In this document: positions 30,123 through 37,674 of the stretch, piece after piece
How positions within the stretch are numbered: position 1 is the stretch's first letter
Layout of the letters: each line of letters starts with the position of its first letter
NCBI GenBank assembly: GCA_020200135.1
Contig: JAIVJI010000072.1
Coordinates: forward strand, 1 to 64,000
Source of the DNA: Acidobacteriota bacterium
Lineage (GTDB): Bacteria > Acidobacteriota > Blastocatellia > Pyrinomonadales > Pyrinomonadaceae
DNA: 64,000 nt
Direction: 5' to 3'
Notes under the pieces: generated by a model
What the model was told of the DNA's origin: nothing
The model's database searches: none
The model's input: the letters and a program-made list of their open reading frames with translations, nothing else
Position numbers and translations under genes: made by a program

Positions 30123-30494
30123 ATGCCGGAAGGAAAGAGGCGCATTCTGTGCGCCGAGTCGAACAAGGACGTGGGCGATCTGATCGCCCTCATGCTCACG
30201 CGCAAGGGTTACGAAGTCGAGTCGGTGCAGACGGCCGCCGACTGCCTCAAGGTGGCCGCGACCGACCGCTTCGACCTCTACATCCTCAACGACACCTACA
30301 TCGACGCCGACAGCCTCGAACTCTGCCGCCTGCTGCGCGAGATAGACCCCGTCACGCCCGTCCTCCTCTTCTCGCTCGAAACCCCCGGCCCGCAGCAGCG
30401 CAAGGCCGTCGAGGCCGGCGCCAAGATTTACAAGAGCAAGACCTCCGACTTCGTCTCGCTCGTCCAGACCATCGACCGGCTCTTGCAGAGCTAA
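30123..30494 (+). CDS. Pseudo-receiver paralogue of the preceding receiver
   Basis: This 123-residue protein is clearly a paralogue of the previous gene (RRILCAESNKDVGDLIALMLTRKGYEVESVQTAADC, FDLYILNDTYIDADSLELCRLLREIDPVTPVLLFS). The acceptor position that is Asp in the first copy is Asn here (YILND against YMLDD), and the conserved lysine-proline becomes IYKSKTSD. It is probably not phosphorylated in the normal way and may act as a constant or competing partner. An AGTAGAC-family inverted repeat follows its stop, shared with the convergent carA gene. Confidence 0.82.
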   Translation: MPEGKRRILCAESNKDVGDLIALMLTRKGYEVESVQTAADCLKVAATDRFDLYILNDTYIDADSLELCRLLREIDPVTPVLLFSLETPGPQQRKAVEAGAKIYKSKTSDFVSLVQTIDRLLQS

Positions 30495-30495
30495 A

Positions 30496-30630
30496 GAAGT
30501 AGGCGGTGGTCGGTGGCCAGTACTCAGTAGCAAGAAAAAGAAACGGGCGGCGCGTCTCAGCCTCCGGGCCGGGCGCGCCGCCTCCGTCTTCTACTGTCCA
30601 CTGACTACCGTCTACCGACCACCGCCTTCT
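30496..30630. repeat. Intergenic inverted repeat, AGTAGAC family copy 2
   Basis: Arms made of GTAGGCGGTGGTCGGTGG-like units (30496-30535) face CTACTGTCC...CCGACCACCGCCTT (30590-30628). An inner GC stem, GGGCGGCGCG (30545-30554) with CGCGCCGCC (30574-30582), sits between them. It lies exactly between the convergent stops at 30494 and 30605 and would work as a two-way terminator. Confidence 0.7.
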
Positions 30631-31717
30631 CCCCCATCAGCTCGACGAAGCGCCGGAAGTGGTGCTCGGCGTCGTGCGGGCCGGGGGCGGCCTCGGGGTG
30701 GTACTGGACGGAGATGACGGGCAGGCTCTTGTGGCGCATCCCCTCGACGCAGCCGTCGTTGAGGTTGACGTGCGTGACCTCGACCTCGGCGGGCAGGCTC
30801 TCCCTGCTCACCGCGAAGCCGTGGTTGTGCGAGGTGATCTCGACCCTGCCGCTAGCCAGGTCCTTCACCGGCTGGTTGCCGCCGCGGTGGCCGAAGCGCA
30901 GCTTGTAGGTCTCGCCGCCGAAGGCGCGCCCGAGCAGCTGGTGCCCGAAGCAGATGCCGAAGGTCGGGACGCCCCCCTTCACCAGGTCGCGAATCTCGGA
31001 GACGACCTCGGTCATCGAGGCCGGGTCGCCCGGCCCGTTCGAGAGGTAGACGCCGTCCGGGCGCATCGCCAGAACGTCGGCCGCCGGCGTCGAGGCCGGG
31101 ACGACCGTCACCCGACAGCCGAGCGCGGCCAGCTCTTTCAGCGAGTTCCGCTTCACGCCGAAGTCGTAGCAGACGACGCGGAAGCGCTCCTCGCCCGCGG
31201 CCGGAATTTCGTACGCGCTCGGCGTCGTCACCGCGCTCGCCAGCTCGCGGTTCTCCATCGGCGTCGAGGCGCGCGCCTTCCCGAGCAGGCTCGCCTCGTC
31301 GAGGTCTACTGAGGAGACGCACGCGCGCATCGCGCCCTTGTCGCGGATGTGTCGGACGAGCGCGCGCGTGTCGATGTGTTCGACGGCGGGGACGTTCCAA
31401 CGTTTGAGGTACGAGTCGAGCGACTCCTCCGAGCGCCAGTTCGAGGCCAGCCGGCTCGCCTCGCGCACGACGAAGCCCTCGACCCACGGGCGCGCCGACT
31501 CCGCGTCCGCGGCGTTGACGCCGTAGTTGCCGATGAGCGGGTAGGTCATGCAGACGATCTGCCCGGCGTAGGACGGGTCGGTCAGGACCTCCTGGTAGCC
31601 GGACATCGACGTGTTGAAGACCATCTCGCCGCACGCCTCGCCCTCGGCGCCCCACGCGCGCCCGCGGAAGGCGCGCCCGTCTTCGAGCACTAACAGAGCC
31701 GGCCTGTTTTCCTTCAT
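30605..31717 (-). CDS. carA: Carbamoyl-phosphate synthase small subunit
   Basis: CarA hydrolyses glutamine and feeds ammonia to CarB for carbamoyl phosphate, used for arginine and pyrimidines. The 370-residue length is standard. The N-terminal domain has [22 protein letters not shown], and the GATase domain has the nucleophile Cys256 in [11 protein letters not shown] with His340 and Glu342 in [12 protein letters not shown]. carB is not in the window, so the two subunits are encoded apart or carB lies beyond other genes. Confidence 0.96.
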   Translation of the reverse strand: MKENRPALLVLEDGRAFRGRAWGAEGEACGEMVFNTSMSGYQEVLTDPSYAGQIVCMTYPLIGNYGVNAADAESARPWVEGFVVREASRLASNWRSEESLDSYLKRWNVPAVEHIDTRALVRHIRDKGAMRACVSSVDLDEASLLGKARASTPMENRELASAVTTPSAYEIPAAGEERFRVVCYDFGVKRNSLKELAALGCRVTVVPASTPAADVLAMRPDGVYLSNGPGDPASMTEVVSEIRDLVKGGVPTFGICFGHQLLGRAFGGETYKLRFGHRGGNQPVKDLASGRVEITSHNHGFAVSRESLPAEVEVTHVNLNDGCVEGMRHKSLPVISVQYHPEAAPGPHDAEHHFRRFVELMGEKAVVGRR

Positions 31718-31749
31718 CTCGGTTTCGTCGCTTCCCTGTCGCCTTCGCC

Positions 31750-32760
31750 CTACTTCGCCGCCCCCGGCCGCAGAGTCATCGTGTCCAGAATCTGCGTGAA
31801 GCTCACGTAGTACTCGGCGGCGTGCGGGTTGGCGTTGGCGATCATCAGCCGCCGCACCTTGCGCACGAGCGGCAAGTCCTCCGCCCCGAGCACCGCCACC
31901 ACGTCACTCTCGCCGTCGGGGACTTCCCTCGTCAGGCTGAGGAAGGCACCCCATTCGCCCTTCGACGCGTCGCCGAAAGCCTTGAGGAACTGTTCGCGGC
32001 TGGTCCTGGGTTTCTCGCGCGGCGCTATCAGCGAGAGCCTTTCGAGCCTCGCGCGCAAAGTTGCCTGCGTCTCCGGCGACACGCCAGCCAGGTTGTCCGC
32101 CTTGAGGCCGCGCCGCGCCTCGGGCGTCGCCTGCATGAGCAGGAGCGCGAGCGCCACTTCGCGCCCGGGGTGGCCGGCCGTCCCGGCTATCTTGAGGAGC
32201 GCGGGCGTGGCCTGCGCCTCGTCCATGCTGCCGTAGATGAAGAGCGCGCCCAGGAAGCGTTCGACCTTGTAAGCGCCGTGCCGCGGCAGGTAGTACACGG
32301 GATTCGGGTGCGCGAGCCAGCGCTCGCCCGCCGCCGACACGTCGAAGCCCTCGGCGCCGAGGCGCGCCAGCGTCGGCACCCAGACTTGTAAGTTCACCTC
32401 GCCGAGGTCGACCGCCGTGTACTGCCGGAGCTGCTCGGCCTTCGAGGCGGGCGACGGGTCGAGCGAGACGAGGAGGTTGCTGCCGTCGAAGCGGAACCAG
32501 GGGTCGGACTCCGGGTCTTTGAGCGCAGCGCGCAGGCAGGGCAGCAGATTCTTCCGGTCGGCCTTCACCTTCTCCCAGAAGCGATCCATCGCCGCCGAGC
32601 GTGCGTCGCTCTCGGCCTCGTTCTTGATGCGCGAGGGCTTGAAGTTGTAAGTGGCCTTCACGTCGCGCGCGAACTCCTCGCACGCGCGCCGGGCGGCGTG
32701 CGCTGGGGCGGCGGCGGCGCACAGCACGGCGGTCGCGAGTACCAGCAGAAGACGAGCCAA
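31750..32760 (-). CDS. Exported protein of unknown function
   Basis: The product has 336 residues. A TTG start at 32758-32760 with AAAGGAGTCC upstream gives a signal peptide ([21 protein letters not shown]), so it is exported. The rest is helical and repeat-like ([85 protein letters not shown]), resembling HEAT-like repeats, perhaps for protein contacts. No catalytic motif is recognised. It lies between carA and a Yip1/TPR-like membrane protein. The reading frame is open over three genes here because of GC bias, so only this segment is real. Confidence 0.7.
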   Translation of the reverse strand: MARLLLVLATAVLCAAAAPAHAARRACEEFARDVKATYNFKPSRIKNEAESDARSAAMDRFWEKVKADRKNLLPCLRAALKDPESDPWFRFDGSNLLVSLDPSPASKAEQLRQYTAVDLGEVNLQVWVPTLARLGAEGFDVSAAGERWLAHPNPVYYLPRHGAYKVERFLGALFIYGSMDEAQATPALLKIAGTAGHPGREVALALLLMQATPEARRGLKADNLAGVSPETQATLRARLERLSLIAPREKPRTSREQFLKAFGDASKGEWGAFLSLTREVPDGESDVVAVLGAEDLPLVRKVRRLMIANANPHAAEYYVSFTQILDTMTLRPGAAK

Positions 32761-32792
32761 CGCGTGGACTCCTTTCAAGGCGGGGGCCGCCT

Positions 32793-34106
32793 TCAAGCCT
32801 GCGTGCGCAGGAACTGCTGCGCCTCGTTGAGCCAGCGCTTGTCGGCGCGGTACTTGTAAGCGGGCGCGGTGCGCACGGCCTCGACGCAGCGCTGCATCCA
32901 CTCTTTGGCCCCGCGCAGGTCGCCCGCGCCGGCGGCGGCGCGCCCCATCAGGTAGAGCGCCTCGGGGTCGGACGGGCGGCGCGCGAGGAAGCGTTCGAGC
33001 GCGTCGCCCGCGTCCGCGAACTGCCCGGCCGCGAGGTAGGTCGCGCCGACCTCGCGCCAGATTTCGTGCTGCGCGTGCGAGTCGTCGCGCGAGACGGCCT
33101 CGCCGAAGTGCGCGATGGCCTCGGGCAGGCGCGACTCGGCGCGCGCGATGCGCCCGAGCTGGTAGTGCGCGTCGGTCTCCTCGGGGTCTATCTCGACGGC
33201 GCGCAGGAAGCGCGCGCGCGCCTCGGCGAACTCCTTGCGCTGCTGGTGCAGGAGCCCGAGGTTGTAGTGCGCGGACGCGTCGGCCGGGTTGAGCGTCGCC
33301 GCCTCGAGGTTCTGCCGGAACGAGGCTCGCGCGCGCTGGGCGCGCTGCGCCTCGACGACGTAAGCGCGCACGAGGAAGAAGACCAGCAGCACGAGGAACG
33401 GCGACGCGAGCAGCGCGCTGAGGATGGGCAGCAGCGCGAGCGCCGGCGTCATCAGCAGCGCGCTGAAGACGACCACCAGCGCCGCCTTCCACCACGCGAC
33501 GCGGAAGACCTCGCGCACGGCGGCCACGGCCCAGAGGCTGAAGAGGATGAGCGGCTGGACGATTATCACCAGCGCCGCCCGCGGCATCACCGCCGCGAGC
33601 CGCGCCCACAGCGCGCGCGCCTCCTCGTCGGTCGGCCCGCCGGGCGAGGCCTGCTTCATCGTCTCGTTGAGCGCGAGCAGCGACTCGCGCACCGACACGC
33701 TCAGGCCGGCCGCCTGGTCGAGGTACGCGAGCGGGAGCGCCGCCAGGGAGGCCGCCGCCAGCGCGTAGAGCGTCGTCGAGCCGGCCGCGCCGTACTCCTG
33801 CCGCAGCACCAGCCCGAAGCCGCCGCGCCGCTCGAAGAGGTTGGCGAAGAGGATGGTCAGCGGGACGTAGACGAGCGCGACCAGCAGCACCGAGCCCGCC
33901 GAAGAGAAGAGCACGCCCACGGCCGCCCACGCCCCGTACTGCGCGGCGAGACCCGCCAGCTCGCGCCACTGCCCCAGCAGCGTGTGCGCCACCTGCAACA
34001 GCACCGCCAGCAGCGCCGCCTGCCCCAGCGACACGCGCTCGCGCACCTCCACCATCCCGCGCGCCGGCGCGTAGAACATCAACAGCAGGGGTCGCAGCCA
34101 GTCCAT
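32793..34106 (-). CDS. Yip1-like membrane protein with C-terminal TPR repeats
   Basis: This 437-residue protein has two parts. Residues 1-250 are a Yip1-like membrane domain with five or so helices (LLLMFYAPARGMVEVRERVSLGQAALLAVLLQ, VLLVALVYVPLTILFANLF, LALLPILSALLASPFLVLLVFFLV). Residues 265-437 are TPR repeats (HYNLGLLHQQRKEFAEARARFLRAVEIDPEETDAHYQLGRIARAES). The TPRs should face the cytoplasm and bind a partner. It precedes lepB and could belong with it: the lepB stop is 10 bases from its start, so co-transcription is likely. Its cellular role is unknown. Confidence 0.75.
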   Translation of the reverse strand: MDWLRPLLLMFYAPARGMVEVRERVSLGQAALLAVLLQVAHTLLGQWRELAGLAAQYGAWAAVGVLFSSAGSVLLVALVYVPLTILFANLFERRGGFGLVLRQEYGAAGSTTLYALAAASLAALPLAYLDQAAGLSVSVRESLLALNETMKQASPGGPTDEEARALWARLAAVMPRAALVIIVQPLILFSLWAVAAVREVFRVAWWKAALVVVFSALLMTPALALLPILSALLASPFLVLLVFFLVRAYVVEAQRAQRARASFRQNLEAATLNPADASAHYNLGLLHQQRKEFAEARARFLRAVEIDPEETDAHYQLGRIARAESRLPEAIAHFGEAVSRDDSHAQHEIWREVGATYLAAGQFADAGDALERFLARRPSDPEALYLMGRAAAGAGDLRGAKEWMQRCVEAVRTAPAYKYRADKRWLNEAQQFLRTQA

Positions 34107-34115
34107 AGCTTCGGC

Positions 34116-34805
34116 TTACTCGGGCTCGTCCGGCCGCTCCACCCGTTGGACGGGGACGCCGGGGTAGTCGGTCTCGTGGCGGATGACGCTGGCCTCCGAG
34201 AGCGGCCAGTAGCGGAAGAGCGCCTTGCCGTAGATGTACTTCTCGGGGACGAGCCCCCACGAGCGCGAGTCCGAAGAGTTGTCGCGGTTGTCGCCCATGA
34301 CGAAGTAGTAGTGCGGCTTGACGTAGACGGGCGGGTCGTCCGCGGCGGCGACGTTGAGCGCGTTCTCCAGGTAGGGCTCCTGAACCTCCTTGCCGTTGAC
34401 GAAGATGCGCCCGCCCCTCACCTGCACGGTCTCGCCGGGCAGCCCGATGACGCGCTTGATGTAGCTCTTGCCGGGGTCGTTGGGGAACCAGAAGACGACG
34501 ATGTCGCCGCGCTCGATCTCGGGCAGGCCGTAGTAGATGAGCTTGTTGACGAAGATGCGCTCGCCGTCGTGCAGGCGCGGCAGCATCGAGGTGCCCTCGA
34601 CCTTGACGGGCTGCGCGACGAAGACGAGCACGAGCGCCATGATCATCAGCGCGAAGACGAGGTCGCGGAACAGGAGGCGCGCCTCGCCCCAGAAGTGCGT
34701 CCGCGACTCGTCGCGCAGCCGCCGCACCTCTATGTCGCGGTCGTCGTCCGGGTGTACGTCGCCGAACGCGGGCACCCGGCCATTCTTCTTGCCGAATAGG
34801 AGCAT
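34116..34805 (-). CDS. lepB: Signal peptidase I
   Basis: LepB cuts signal peptides from exported proteins at the inner membrane. The 229-residue protein has a cytoplasmic head, one membrane helix (LVFALMIMALVLVFVAQ, about 49-65), the catalytic serine in VEGTSMLPRL (Ser73), and the lysine in SYIKRVIG (Lys117), followed by GDNRDNSSDSRSWGLVP. Length is normal for a single-helix type. Given the number of signal-peptide proteins here, it serves the secretion needs of this genome. The ATG at 34803-34805 lies in the same run as the Yip1/TPR gene that follows. Confidence 0.95.
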   Translation of the reverse strand: MLLFGKKNGRVPAFGDVHPDDDRDIEVRRLRDESRTHFWGEARLLFRDLVFALMIMALVLVFVAQPVKVEGTSMLPRLHDGERIFVNKLIYYGLPEIERGDIVVFWFPNDPGKSYIKRVIGLPGETVQVRGGRIFVNGKEVQEPYLENALNVAAADDPPVYVKPHYYFVMGDNRDNSSDSRSWGLVPEKYIYGKALFRYWPLSEASVIRHETDYPGVPVQRVERPDEPE

Positions 34806-34871
34806 AGGCTGTTCGTCTTAAAAGGGAGCGCCGCCGCACCCCGACCGAGGTTAGCCGCCGGCCTCCGGCGT

Positions 34872-34910
34872 TGTCAAACCTTGACAGCCGTCGCCGGGCG
34901 TCTCTATTAT
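34872..34910 (+). promoter_or_regulatory. Sigma-70 promoter of the HU gene with an overlapping palindrome
   Basis: TTGACA (34881-34886), an 18-nt spacer and TATTAT (34905-34910) make a near-consensus promoter about 80 bases before the HU start. The -35 is the right half of a perfect 15-bp palindrome TGTCAA-acc-TTGACA (34872-34886), a possible operator. Confidence 0.65.
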
Positions 34911-34991
34911 CCAGACGTAAAGTGTTGTCACCCTTAGACAAATCCTCTCCGGCGAGACTGGCGGGCGTGGAAGCGGAGGCTTAGAGCAGAC

Positions 34992-35390
34992 GTGATCAAA
35001 CTCGACATCGTGAACCGCGTGGCCGAGCGGACGGGCGTCCCGAAGATGAAGGCCGAGCAGGCGGTGGACGCCCTCTTCCATTCGATGAAGGAGGCGCTGG
35101 CGCGCGGCGAGCGCATCGAACTGCGCGGCTTCGGCGTCTTCGTCGTCAAGCCGCGCAAGCGCGGGGTGGGGCGCAACCCGCGCACCGGCGAGGAGGTCGC
35201 CATCCCGTCGGGCAAGACCATCCGCTTCAAGCCCGGCAAGGAGCTACAGGCGCACGGCTTCGACACCGAGCACGGCAACCACGACGACCACGACATCCAC
35301 GACACCGAGTCGCCCGACGCCTCCGCCGCCGACTCCCCCGCCGGCGGCCCCGGCGCCGACGCGCCCGGCCGCACGCCCGACAACCTCTAA
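34992..35390 (+). CDS. HU-family DNA-binding protein with a charged C-terminal tail
   Basis: This 132-residue protein is HU/IHF-like over residues 1-90 (IKLDIVNRVAERTGVPKMKAEQAVDALFHSMKEALARGERIELRGFGVFVVKPRKRGVGRNPRTGEEV...KTIRFKPGKEL), which bends and packs DNA. The last 42 residues form a His/Asp-rich, then Pro/Ser/Ala tail (HGNHDDHDIHDTESPDAS), not usual in HU, which could bind metal or partners. Start is GTG at 34992. The palindrome and promoter lie upstream, and an inverted repeat follows its stop. Confidence 0.9.
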   Translation: MIKLDIVNRVAERTGVPKMKAEQAVDALFHSMKEALARGERIELRGFGVFVVKPRKRGVGRNPRTGEEVAIPSGKTIRFKPGKELQAHGFDTEHGNHDDHDIHDTESPDASAADSPAGGPGADAPGRTPDNL

Positions 35391-35468
35391 GCAGATGCTG
35401 GATGTCAGATGCCAGGTGTCAGTTAAAAGCATTTACCAGCATCTGGCATCTGACATCTAACATCTGCT
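35390..35468. repeat. Inverted repeat after the HU gene
   Basis: A 26-nt arm at 35390-35415 pairs closely with 35443-35468. Units of GATGTCAGATGCCAG-type are iterated. It overlaps the HU stop codon and ends just before the M50 gene, with a T run at 35468-35472. It is built like the AGTAGAC elements but with a GCAGATG unit. Confidence 0.7.
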
Positions 35469-35472
35469 TTTT

Positions 35473-36513
35473 ATGTCCGACACACTCCGGGAGATACCGA
35501 CCTTCGCCGCGCGCGGCGCGGGGCTGCCGCAGGGGCGGCGGGCGGCCGGGCGGCCGACCCCGCGCGAGTGGTCGAGGCACGCCGCGCTCTTCCTCCTGAC
35601 GGGGCTGACGGCCGCCTGGGCCGGGCTGAGCTTCATGGTGCCGGCCGCCGAGGTCGAGCCCGCGCTCGCCGCGCCCGCCGCCCCGCTCGAATACCTGCTC
35701 TACGTCCCCCGGTACTACCTGCTCCTGCTGGCCGCGACCGGCTCGTACGCGCTCGCACACCCGCAGTTCATCTACGACGGGCTGACGTTCGCCGCCTCGC
35801 TCCTCTCGATACTGCTCGCGCACGAGGCGGGTCACTACGTCGCCTGCCGCCTCTACGGCGTGGACGCGACGCTCCCCTTCTTCATCCCCGTCCCGCCGCC
35901 CTTCCCCACCGGGACGCTCGGCGCCTTCATCAAGATTCGTTCGCCCATCCCCTCGCGCCGCGCGCTCTTCGACATCGGAGTCGCGGGGCCGCTCGCGGGC
36001 TTCCTCGCACTGCTCCCCGTGGCCTGCGCCGCGCTGCTGACCGCGACGCCCTCGCCGCCGCTGCCGCCCGAGGGCGTCATCATCTTTAACGACCCCGCGC
36101 TGCTGCGCCTGCTCGCCGCGCCGCTCGGCGTGAGCGACCTGGCGGGGATAGCTCCCAACCCGTTCTACATGGCGGCGTGGATCGGGCTGCTCGTGACGAG
36201 CCTGAACCTGCTGCCCGTCGGACAGCTCGACGGCGGGCACGCCGTCTACGCCGTCTTCGGCCAGCGCGTCCACAGGCACGCCGGCCGTCTCGCGTTCCTC
36301 TCGATGCTCGCGCTCGTGCCGCTGGGCTGGCTCTGGCACGGGGTGCCGAGCGGCTTCCTCTACGTCGTCCTGCTCTTCGTCATACTGCGGATGCCGCACC
36401 CGCAGCCGCTCGACGAACGCGACCCGCTCGGCCCCGCACGCCTCGGCGTAGCCGCCCTCACGCTCCTCGTCTTCGCGCTCTCCTTCGTCCCCTTCCCGCT
36501 CACCATCAGGTGA
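35473..36513 (+). CDS. M50 family site-2-type membrane metalloprotease
   Basis: This 346-residue protease has the zinc motif HEAGH at 117-121, in a membrane helix (LLSILLAHEAGHYVACRLYG), and the second ligand motif LNLLPVGQLDGGHAVY, both intact, with GTLGAFIKIRSPIPSRRALFDIGVAGPLAGF between them. Site-2 proteases cut membrane-bound regulators within the bilayer. The N-terminal 35 residues are a basic cytoplasmic head. The substrate is unknown. Its stop overlaps the end of the convergent umuC remnant by 8 bases. No ribosome site is obvious because an inverted repeat lies just upstream. Confidence 0.9.
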   Translation: MSDTLREIPTFAARGAGLPQGRRAAGRPTPREWSRHAALFLLTGLTAAWAGLSFMVPAAEVEPALAAPAAPLEYLLYVPRYYLLLLAATGSYALAHPQFIYDGLTFAASLLSILLAHEAGHYVACRLYGVDATLPFFIPVPPPFPTGTLGAFIKIRSPIPSRRALFDIGVAGPLAGFLALLPVACAALLTATPSPPLPPEGVIIFNDPALLRLLAAPLGVSDLAGIAPNPFYMAAWIGLLVTSLNLLPVGQLDGGHAVYAVFGQRVHRHAGRLAFLSMLALVPLGWLWHGVPSGFLYVVLLFVILRMPHPQPLDERDPLGPARLGVAALTLLVFALSFVPFPLTIR

Positions 36514-37138
36514 GCCGCCGCCCCACGGTCATCATCTCGGCCCAGCGCGTCGTGTAGCGCGGCGAGCGCCTGTCGGACTTCCCCCGCCACTGCTGCCCGG
36601 GCTTCGACTTCCACTCCGCGCCCGTGCAGGCGACGCCGTACGCGACCGCGTCGCGGCCGTACCGCAGGTTGAAGCGCGCGTTGAGTTCGTCGAGCGCGCG
36701 CATCAGGCGCCTCGCGCCCTGCCACTCGCCGTCGCCGTACATGCGCACCGTCGTCGGGCTCGCCGGGACGAGCCCCGTGAGCAGCACGCCCGCCTTCCTG
36801 AACTCGCACCCCCCGCGGTAGACCTTCTCGGCGCAGGCGGAGGCGCGCGCGAGCAGCTCGGGCGTGACGTCGGTCGGGTAGGCCATCTCGACGGTCGCGG
36901 AGTCGGAGTAGTAGGGCGCGTCCTTCGAGAAGCGGTTCGTCGAGGCGAAGACGGTCAGCGCGCACGCCGCGAGCCGGTGGCTGCGCAGCTTCTTCGCGGC
37001 GCCGATGGTGAAGCACGCGACGGCCTCGCGCAGCTCGGCGAGAGTGCCGACGGGGCGGCCGACGAGCGACGCGTCGAACACCCGCTCGCACGAGGCGTAG
37101 AAGTCGTTCGCGTCGCAAAGCATGAAGGCGGCTTCCAC
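36506..37138 (-). pseudogene. umuC: UmuC-type DNA polymerase V subunit with large internal deletion
   Basis: The 210-residue frame starts like UmuC (MLCDANDFYASCERVFDASLVGRPV), then continues directly as the C-terminal part of the same family (GTLAELREAVACFTIGAAKKLRSHRLAACALTVFASTNRF, YSDSATVEMAYPTDVTPELL, FRKAGVLLTGLVPAS). The palm, fingers and thumb with the second acidic motif are missing, about 200 residues. Both ends of the gap carry GRPV in the intact family (N-terminal GRPVVVLSN and C-terminal FGRPVTTLAELREA), and only one copy remains, so this looks like deletion between short direct repeats. It keeps a single frame but cannot polymerise DNA. It follows umuD with a gap of 7 bases. Confidence 0.85.
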
Positions 37139-37145
37139 GGCGTCC

Positions 37146-37568
37146 CTAGTGCGGGCGGATGCTCCAGAGCACCTTGCCCCAGACCTCGAAGTCCATCTCC
37201 TCGGTGACGTCGATGGGGGCGTAAGCCTCGTTCGCCGCGAGCAGGCGGACGCGCCCCTCCCTGAGGCTGAGCCTCTTGACGGCGAAGTCCTCGAAGATTC
37301 TGACGACGGCGACGTCGCCGTCCTCCACCTCGCACGCGCGGTCCACGACGAGGATGTCGCCCTCCCGAATCTCGTCGCCCATCGAGTCGCCGACGACGCG
37401 CATGTAGAAGGTCGCGGCCGGGTGGCGGATGAGCTGCGCGTTGAGGTCGATGCGCGCCTCGACCGACGACTCCGCCGGTGACGGGAAGCCGGCCGACACG
37501 CGCGCGACCAGGAGCGGGCGAAGCAGGCGTATGCGCCGCCCGTGCGCCCGAAGCATGACGACGTTCAT
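37146..37568 (-). CDS. umuD: UmuD-like S24 peptidase
   Basis: This 140-residue protein has the self-cleavage site AGFPSP (Ala26-Gly27), the catalytic serine in VVGDSMGDEI (Ser62) and the lysine in DFAVKRLSL (Lys98). In an intact operon cleaved UmuD' joins UmuC as error-prone DNA polymerase V in the SOS response. Here the partner umuC is internally deleted, so the protein may have no partner from this locus. An imperfect palindrome around the start (TTCATATATGCAA) could be a damage-response operator, but no LexA consensus for this group is recalled. Confidence 0.88.
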   Translation of the reverse strand: MNVVMLRAHGRRIRLLRPLLVARVSAGFPSPAESSVEARIDLNAQLIRHPAATFYMRVVGDSMGDEIREGDILVVDRACEVEDGDVAVVRIFEDFAVKRLSLREGRVRLLAANEAYAPIDVTEEMDFEVWGKVLWSIRPH

Positions 37569-37623
37569 ATATGCAACAACCTGCGACGGATGAAACAGCC
37601 CGGCCGGATTCTACCGGGAGAGG

Positions 37624-37658
37624 GCCGGCGGGCGCAATAAAATTCTTCGCCCGCCGGC
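37624..37658 (-). terminator. Hairpin after the TonB receptor gene
   Basis: GCCGGCGGGCG (37624-37634) and CGCCCGCCGGC (37648-37658) pair perfectly around an AT-rich loop. It follows the receptor stop at 37675. No strong T run follows on the minus strand, so its strength is unclear. Confidence 0.5.
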
Positions 37659-37674
37659 TCGCCCCGCCCCGCCC

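Noticed and set aside
33066-34799. Long plus-strand frame opposite the Yip1-TPR and lepB genes
   Set aside because: It is an antisense shadow with low-complexity Arg/Glu/Val content and no motif. The minus-strand genes have clear families.
31750-34941. A 1063-codon frame spanning three genes on the minus strand
   Set aside because: It is a GC-bias artefact. Only the last third is a real exported protein. The rest is out-of-frame lepB and TPR protein.
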